A stretch of DNA of 64,000 nt, taken from an uncultured Coriobacteriales bacterium (lineage in GTDB: Bacteria; Actinomycetota; Coriobacteriia; Coriobacteriales; UMGS124). The stretch spans positions 23,265-87,264 of the forward strand of contig CAKUAI010000016.1 of the NCBI GenBank assembly GCA_934636245.1, read 5' to 3'. The notes beneath the pieces are model-generated. The model did not search any database. It saw only the letters and a list, made by a program, of their open reading frames with translations, and was not told the DNA's origin. Below are positions 61,270 to 64,000 of the stretch, in pieces. The first letter of the stretch is position 1; every line of letters starts with the position of its first letter. Position numbers and translations under genes: made by a program.

Positions 61270-61770
61270 CTACCCGAAGAGGGCGGACAAGAGCGACCGC
61301 AGGGCCGGGAGCGCGTGCGGGGCGACCGAGACGAGGAGCGAGGCGGCCGCTATGGCGACGGACGCGCGCGAGTACGCCCTGGCCGACCTCGACGCGGCGT
61401 CCGAGGCCGCCGACTGCGAGCGCAGCTCCTCAAGCTGCTTCTCCGACCTGTCCAGCTGCGAGCGCATGACAGACAGCTGCTCGTCGGACTTCTTGAGCTG
61501 CGAGCGCATGAGTTCGAGCTGCACGTCGGACTTCGCGAGCTGCAGCCGCAGGGCCTCAAGCTGCGCGCCCGAGTTCTCGAGCTGCGAGCGGGAGACCTCA
61601 AGCTGCTCCCAGGCTGGGTCGTCCAGCCACGACGGCATGCCCTCGACGGCGGCCGCAAGCGCCGCGTTCATCGCCTCGGAGGGCGTCGGCCCGTCCAACG
61701 AGAAGCCCTCTAAGGCCGAGGCCAAGTCCTCGTCGCTCACAGACACCCACCGCGTGCCGTCCTCGCTCAT
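61270..61770 (-). CDS. Coiled-coil protein with C-terminal membrane helix
   Basis: A 166-residue protein with repeating 'SQLENSGAQLEALRLQLAKS' and 'DEQLSVMRSQLDRSEKQLEE', a regular coiled coil of about 70 residues, then a C-terminal membrane helix ('ASVAIAAASLLVSVAPHAL'). GAGGAAG precedes the ATG at 61770. The competing plus-strand frame is a low-complexity Ser/Cys sequence and looks like its shadow. It runs against the early operon, so it is probably expressed separately, perhaps in the lysogen. Confidence 0.65.
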   Translation of the reverse strand: MSEDGTRWVSVSDEDLASALEGFSLDGPTPSEAMNAALAAAVEGMPSWLDDPAWEQLEVSRSQLENSGAQLEALRLQLAKSDVQLELMRSQLKKSDEQLSVMRSQLDRSEKQLEELRSQSAASDAASRSARAYSRASVAIAAASLLVSVAPHALPALRSLLSALFG

Positions 61771-61945
61771 GTTCTTCCTCTCGATATGCCTCACGTCGGT
61801 CGCCGTGGTGGCGCTGACGTTCGGGGGGATGGTGCTGCTAAAGAACGGCCTGCGGCCCGCCGGGTTGGCCGTGTCGGCGTGCGCCGTCGGGGCGGCCTCG
61901 TTCGAGCTTGCCGCCGCGATCCTCAACGCGAGGGCGGCGCGCTGA
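61769..61945 (+). CDS. 58-residue membrane protein
   Basis: Two membrane helices ('SICLTSVAVVALTFGGMVLL', 'GLAVSACAVGAASFELAAAI') with strongly G/C-ending codons. Its ATG shares the palindrome CATG with the minus-strand coiled-coil gene, and no ribosome binding site is seen. Its stop overlaps an ATG (TGATG) of the following frame, which argues that it is real. Confidence 0.45.
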   Translation: MFFLSICLTSVAVVALTFGGMVLLKNGLRPAGLAVSACAVGAASFELAAAILNARAAR

Positions 61946-62025
61946 TGGGGCCGGATACGAAAGCGCCCCGCGCGTGCGGCAACACGCCGGGGCCGTGGTC
62001 ACCGAACGAAGGAAGGATGACGGCG

Positions 62026-62232
62026 ATGGATTCTAGCACTTTCAGGCGCGAGGCGCGCGGGTGGGCGGAGGCCATCGCGGGCGCGCTCGGCGCGGCGGTG
62101 TTCGTCCTCGGGGGCCTGGCGCTGCCGGGGCTTCTCTGGGAGCGCTGCCCCGCGCTCTTCGACGCGGTTGGACTGTTCTGCGCGGCGGGGCTCTTCGTGG
62201 GCCTGCCGCTCTGGTTTCTGACGAGGAGGTAG
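62026..62232 (+). CDS. Small two-helix prophage membrane protein
   Basis: A 68-residue protein starting 'DSSTFRREARGWAEAIAGAL' with two membrane helices ('GAAVFVLGGLALPGLL', 'AVGLFCAAGLFVGLPLWFL'). GAAGGAAGG sits nine bases before the ATG at 62026. A longer form from the ATG at 61945 is possible because that codon overlaps the previous stop. Function unknown. Confidence 0.6.
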   Translation: MDSSTFRREARGWAEAIAGALGAAVFVLGGLALPGLLWERCPALFDAVGLFCAAGLFVGLPLWFLTRR

Positions 62233-62237
62233 CAGTG

Positions 62238-62456
62238 ATGGAGGTCATGGAGGAGGCCGCCCCGGTCGAGAGGCGCTACACGGTGGCGCAGGTGGCCGAG
62301 ATGGCGATGGTGTCGGTGGAGACGGTCTACGACGACATCAAGTCGGGCGCGCTCAGGGCCAGGCGCAAGCGCCACGCCACGCGCGGCTACGTGGTGCTTG
62401 AGAGCGAGCTCAAGAGGTGGCTCGAAGACGAGTTCGAGGACGTGGTGGCCAGATGA
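62238..62456 (+). CDS. Excisionase-like helix-turn-helix protein
   Basis: A 72-residue protein of the HTH_17/MerR-like excisionase type: 'RRYTVAQVAEMAMVSVETVY' with 'DDIKSGALRARR' and 'RGYVVLESELKRWLEDEF'. It may act as Xis with the integrase or as an early regulator. AGGAGG precedes the start inside the end of the previous gene. Its stop overlaps the next start (ATGA). Confidence 0.78.
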   Translation: MEVMEEAAPVERRYTVAQVAEMAMVSVETVYDDIKSGALRARRKRHATRGYVVLESELKRWLEDEFEDVVAR

Positions 62457-62596
62457 CGCGGTGCCTTGGGTACGTGTCGCCCGTCGACCCGTGGGGCGAC
62501 GACGAATGGGTCTGCATGGTGGCCGACGCCGAGTACGCGGCCTGGAAGGACGGGCAGGCGCTCGAAGGCGGCGGGAAGGGGGACGGGGATGCCTAG
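62453..62596 (+). CDS. 47-residue prophage protein
   Basis: A short acidic frame beginning 'MTRCLGYVSPVDPWGDDEWV' that overlaps genes on both sides by a few bases (ATGA at its start; its end covers the RusA start). The tight packing is the best evidence that it is translated. Function unknown. Confidence 0.5.
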   Translation: MTRCLGYVSPVDPWGDDEWVCMVADAEYAAWKDGQALEGGGKGDGDA

Positions 62597-63053
62597 CGTG
62601 GCGTTCGAGGTGCCCGGCGTGGAGGGCCAGCGCCGCCCGAGGGCCTCGGTGATGGGCGGGCACGCGCACGTGCGCAAGGACGACCTCGACAGGGGCCGCG
62701 AGCGCGAGATACGCGCCGCCTTCGAGGACGCGCGGGCCGCGCTCGGGATGCCGTGCGTTCCCGCCGACGGGCCGGTCTCGGTGTGCGTGCTGTGCTGCAT
62801 GCCGATGCCCAAGGGCGCGCCAAAGCGCGTGGAGGGCATGCCGTTCACGCGCAAGCCCGACGCCGACAACGTGGCGAAGTCGGTGCTGGACGCGCTCAAC
62901 GGGGTGGCGTGGCTCGACGACGCGCAGGTGACGCACCTGAGCGTGCGCAAGCTGGAGCGCAGGCGCGCCACGAGGGCGCGCACGGCGGTTCGGGTCGTGT
63001 GGGGCCTGGAGGACGTGGAAGACGACGAGGACGAGGATTGGGGCTGCAAATGA
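62589..63053 (+). CDS. RusA family Holliday junction endonuclease
   Basis: A 154-residue RusA-type endonuclease that resolves branched DNA during phage replication and recombination. The signature 'TRKPDADNVAKSVLDALNGV' followed by 'AWLDDAQVTHLSVRK' holds the conserved catalytic Asp residues. GGGGGACGGGG precedes the ATG. It overlaps its neighbours on both sides, as in compact early phage operons. Confidence 0.93.
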   Translation: MPSVAFEVPGVEGQRRPRASVMGGHAHVRKDDLDRGREREIRAAFEDARAALGMPCVPADGPVSVCVLCCMPMPKGAPKRVEGMPFTRKPDADNVAKSVLDALNGVAWLDDAQVTHLSVRKLERRRATRARTAVRVVWGLEDVEDDEDEDWGCK

Positions 63054-63274
63054 ACGCTGTGATAAAGCCGTGCTGGATCGTGAGGGACGAGTGGGGGCTG
63101 AGCGTCCTGGGCGTGTACACGCGCCAGGGCACGGCCCGCACGGTGGCGCGCTCGCGCCTGGACAACGCGGTCTCGAACGGCAGGATGCCCAAGGGCAAGA
63201 CGCCGGAGGAGGCGTTCGCCCAGATGGTCGAGCAGCAGACCATGTACGTGTGCGACGAGGGGGACGGTGAGTAG
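63050..63274 (+). CDS. 74-residue prophage protein
   Basis: A small protein 'NAVIKPCWIVRDEWGLSVLG' ending 'QQTMYVCDEGDGE', starting ATGA over the RusA stop. It has a mixed, soluble composition. Function unknown; position suggests a part of the replication or recombination module. Confidence 0.65.
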   Translation: MNAVIKPCWIVRDEWGLSVLGVYTRQGTARTVARSRLDNAVSNGRMPKGKTPEEAFAQMVEQQTMYVCDEGDGE

Positions 63275-63276
63275 CG

Positions 63277-64000
63277 ATGGGAGAGGTTCTTGAAGTGGAG
63301 GCCGCCCCGGTGGAGGCCGGGGCGCTGGCCCCGTCGTTCGAGGCCGAGTTCAGGCCCGCCGAGCTGCACGCGAACTTCGACGCGCTCAAGCGCTGGGCGC
63401 TCGACGTGGCGGGCGGCTACGACGGGGAGTCCTACGACCCCAACGACGAGTGCGACGTGGCACAGGCCAAGCGCGACAGGGCCTACTTCAACGGCCTGGT
63501 GAGGGACGTCGACCAGAGGCGCAAGGCCGTCAAGGCCGAGTTCTCCAGGCCCCTGGCGGAGTTCGAGGCGCAGTGCCGCGAGGTGACCGACGTGCTCAAG
63601 GGCGCATCGGACGCGGCGGCCCGCGTGGTGGAGCTGGGCGAGCGCATCCGCGTCGACCGCAAGCGCGAGGCCCTTGAGGCCGAGTACCGCGACTTCGCGG
63701 GCGAGCTGGCCGAGGCGGTGCCCTTCGCCGCCGTCATGGACGAGCGCTGGCTCAACAAGGGCTTCGCGATGCCCAAGGCGCTCGACGCCATGAGGGAGCG
63801 CGCGGCCAAGGTCGCCGCCGACTGGGAGCAGCTCAGGGCCCGCGAGGGCGAGCCGCGCCACGACGTCGCGGAGCGCGCCTTCCTGCGCACGCTCGACCTG
63901 GGCGACGCGCTGGCCGCGCAGGCCTCCGCCGTGGAGGCCGACGGCAGGGCCGCCGCGCTCAAGGCCGCGCGCGACGAGGCGCAGGCCCTGGCCGCCGCGC
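63277..64000 (+). CDS. DUF1351 family phage protein (runs off window)
   Basis: At least 241 residues, open at the window edge. A DUF1351 protein, commonly found in the recombination module beside single-strand annealing proteins: 'YFNGLVRDVDQRRKAVKAEF' and 'SRPLAEFEAQCREV' are typical, followed by a long, helical, charged region. The ATG at 63277 follows the previous stop by two bases with a weak ribosome binding site. Confidence 0.82.
   Translation, partial: MGEVLEVEAAPVEAGALAPSFEAEFRPAELHANFDALKRWALDVAGGYDGESYDPNDECDVAQAKRDRAYFNGLVRDVDQRRKAVKAEFSRPLAEFEAQCREVTDVLKGASDAAARVVELGERIRVDRKREALEAEYRDFAGELAEAVPFAAVMDERWLNKGFAMPKALDAMRERAAKVAADWEQLRAREGEPRHDVAERAFLRTLDLGDALAAQASAVEADGRAAALKAARDEAQALAAA

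Noticed and set aside
61253..61768. Plus-strand Ser/Cys-rich protein as a real product
   Set aside because: The Cys/Ser repeats are the reverse reading of the heptads of the minus-strand coiled coil; only the last 58 codons look like a real plus-strand gene.
1..64000. tRNA or rRNA genes, and a tRNA-type attachment site for the prophage
   Set aside because: I looked for cloverleaf-like hairpins and conserved rRNA segments, especially near 56.3 kb, and saw none; a dedicated covariance search would be decisive.

Overview
The window (about 60% G+C overall, strongly G/C-ending codons in core and phage genes, paired LuxR regulators and Tat-exported flavin oxidoreductases, actinobacterial-looking proteins) suggests a gut or oral member of the Coriobacteriia, something like Olsenella/Atopobiaceae or a relative. 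This assignment is inference from gene style. No rRNA or tRNA gene was recognised to anchor it.

Layout. (1) 0.2-5.6 kb is core chromosome: uracil permease and uracil phosphoribosyltransferase transcribed divergently, then DUF1538, VTT-domain and small membrane proteins. (2) 5.8-22.2 kb is a surface polysaccharide locus. It opens with a NusG paralogue (RfaH/LoaP type) whose leader carries an ops-like 12-mer and a hairpin that hides its ribosome binding site. Then follow the initiating sugar transferase, a WecG/TagA glycosyltransferase, CapE-CapF-CapG (UDP-L-FucNAc pathway), an acyltransferase, three further glycosyltransferases, Wzy, Wzx, a UDP-glucuronate-type epimerase, UDP-glucose dehydrogenase and a family 2 glycosyltransferase. 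The last is split by a G10 tract and is probably phase variable; the acyltransferase has an in-frame G9 tract.

(3) 22.4-52.5 kb is an accessory region of locally low G+C genes, debris and conflict systems. It holds a Panacea-domain gene with a membrane partner, DUF4012 proteins with a broken and duplicated rmlB, a small membrane protein with a RHIM-like VQIG motif next to an LPO_1073-like protein, a HEPN/AbiU2-like protein, a decayed IetAS pair, an AbiEii-like remnant, AlbA_2 proteins, a RelB/MazF-like module and several ATPases of the AAA/DUF4143 and AAA/PD-(D/E)XK type. A recurrent feature is that several of these ATP-binding genes have their own array of short motifs repeated at regular spacing (11/22, 23, 32-33 or about 21 bp) just upstream; each array has a different sequence.

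(4) 51.1-56.3 kb returns to chromosomal genes: a ZIP metal transporter with a palindrome upstream, and a membrane LuxR regulator divergent from a Tat-exported flavoprotein reductase. (5) 56.3-64.0 kb is the left end of a prophage or integrative element: tyrosine integrase, small membrane and SieB-like genes, a CI-like repressor with altered catalytic residues facing a Cro-like gene, then a tightly overlapping early operon (excisionase-like HTH, RusA, DUF1351) that runs off the window.
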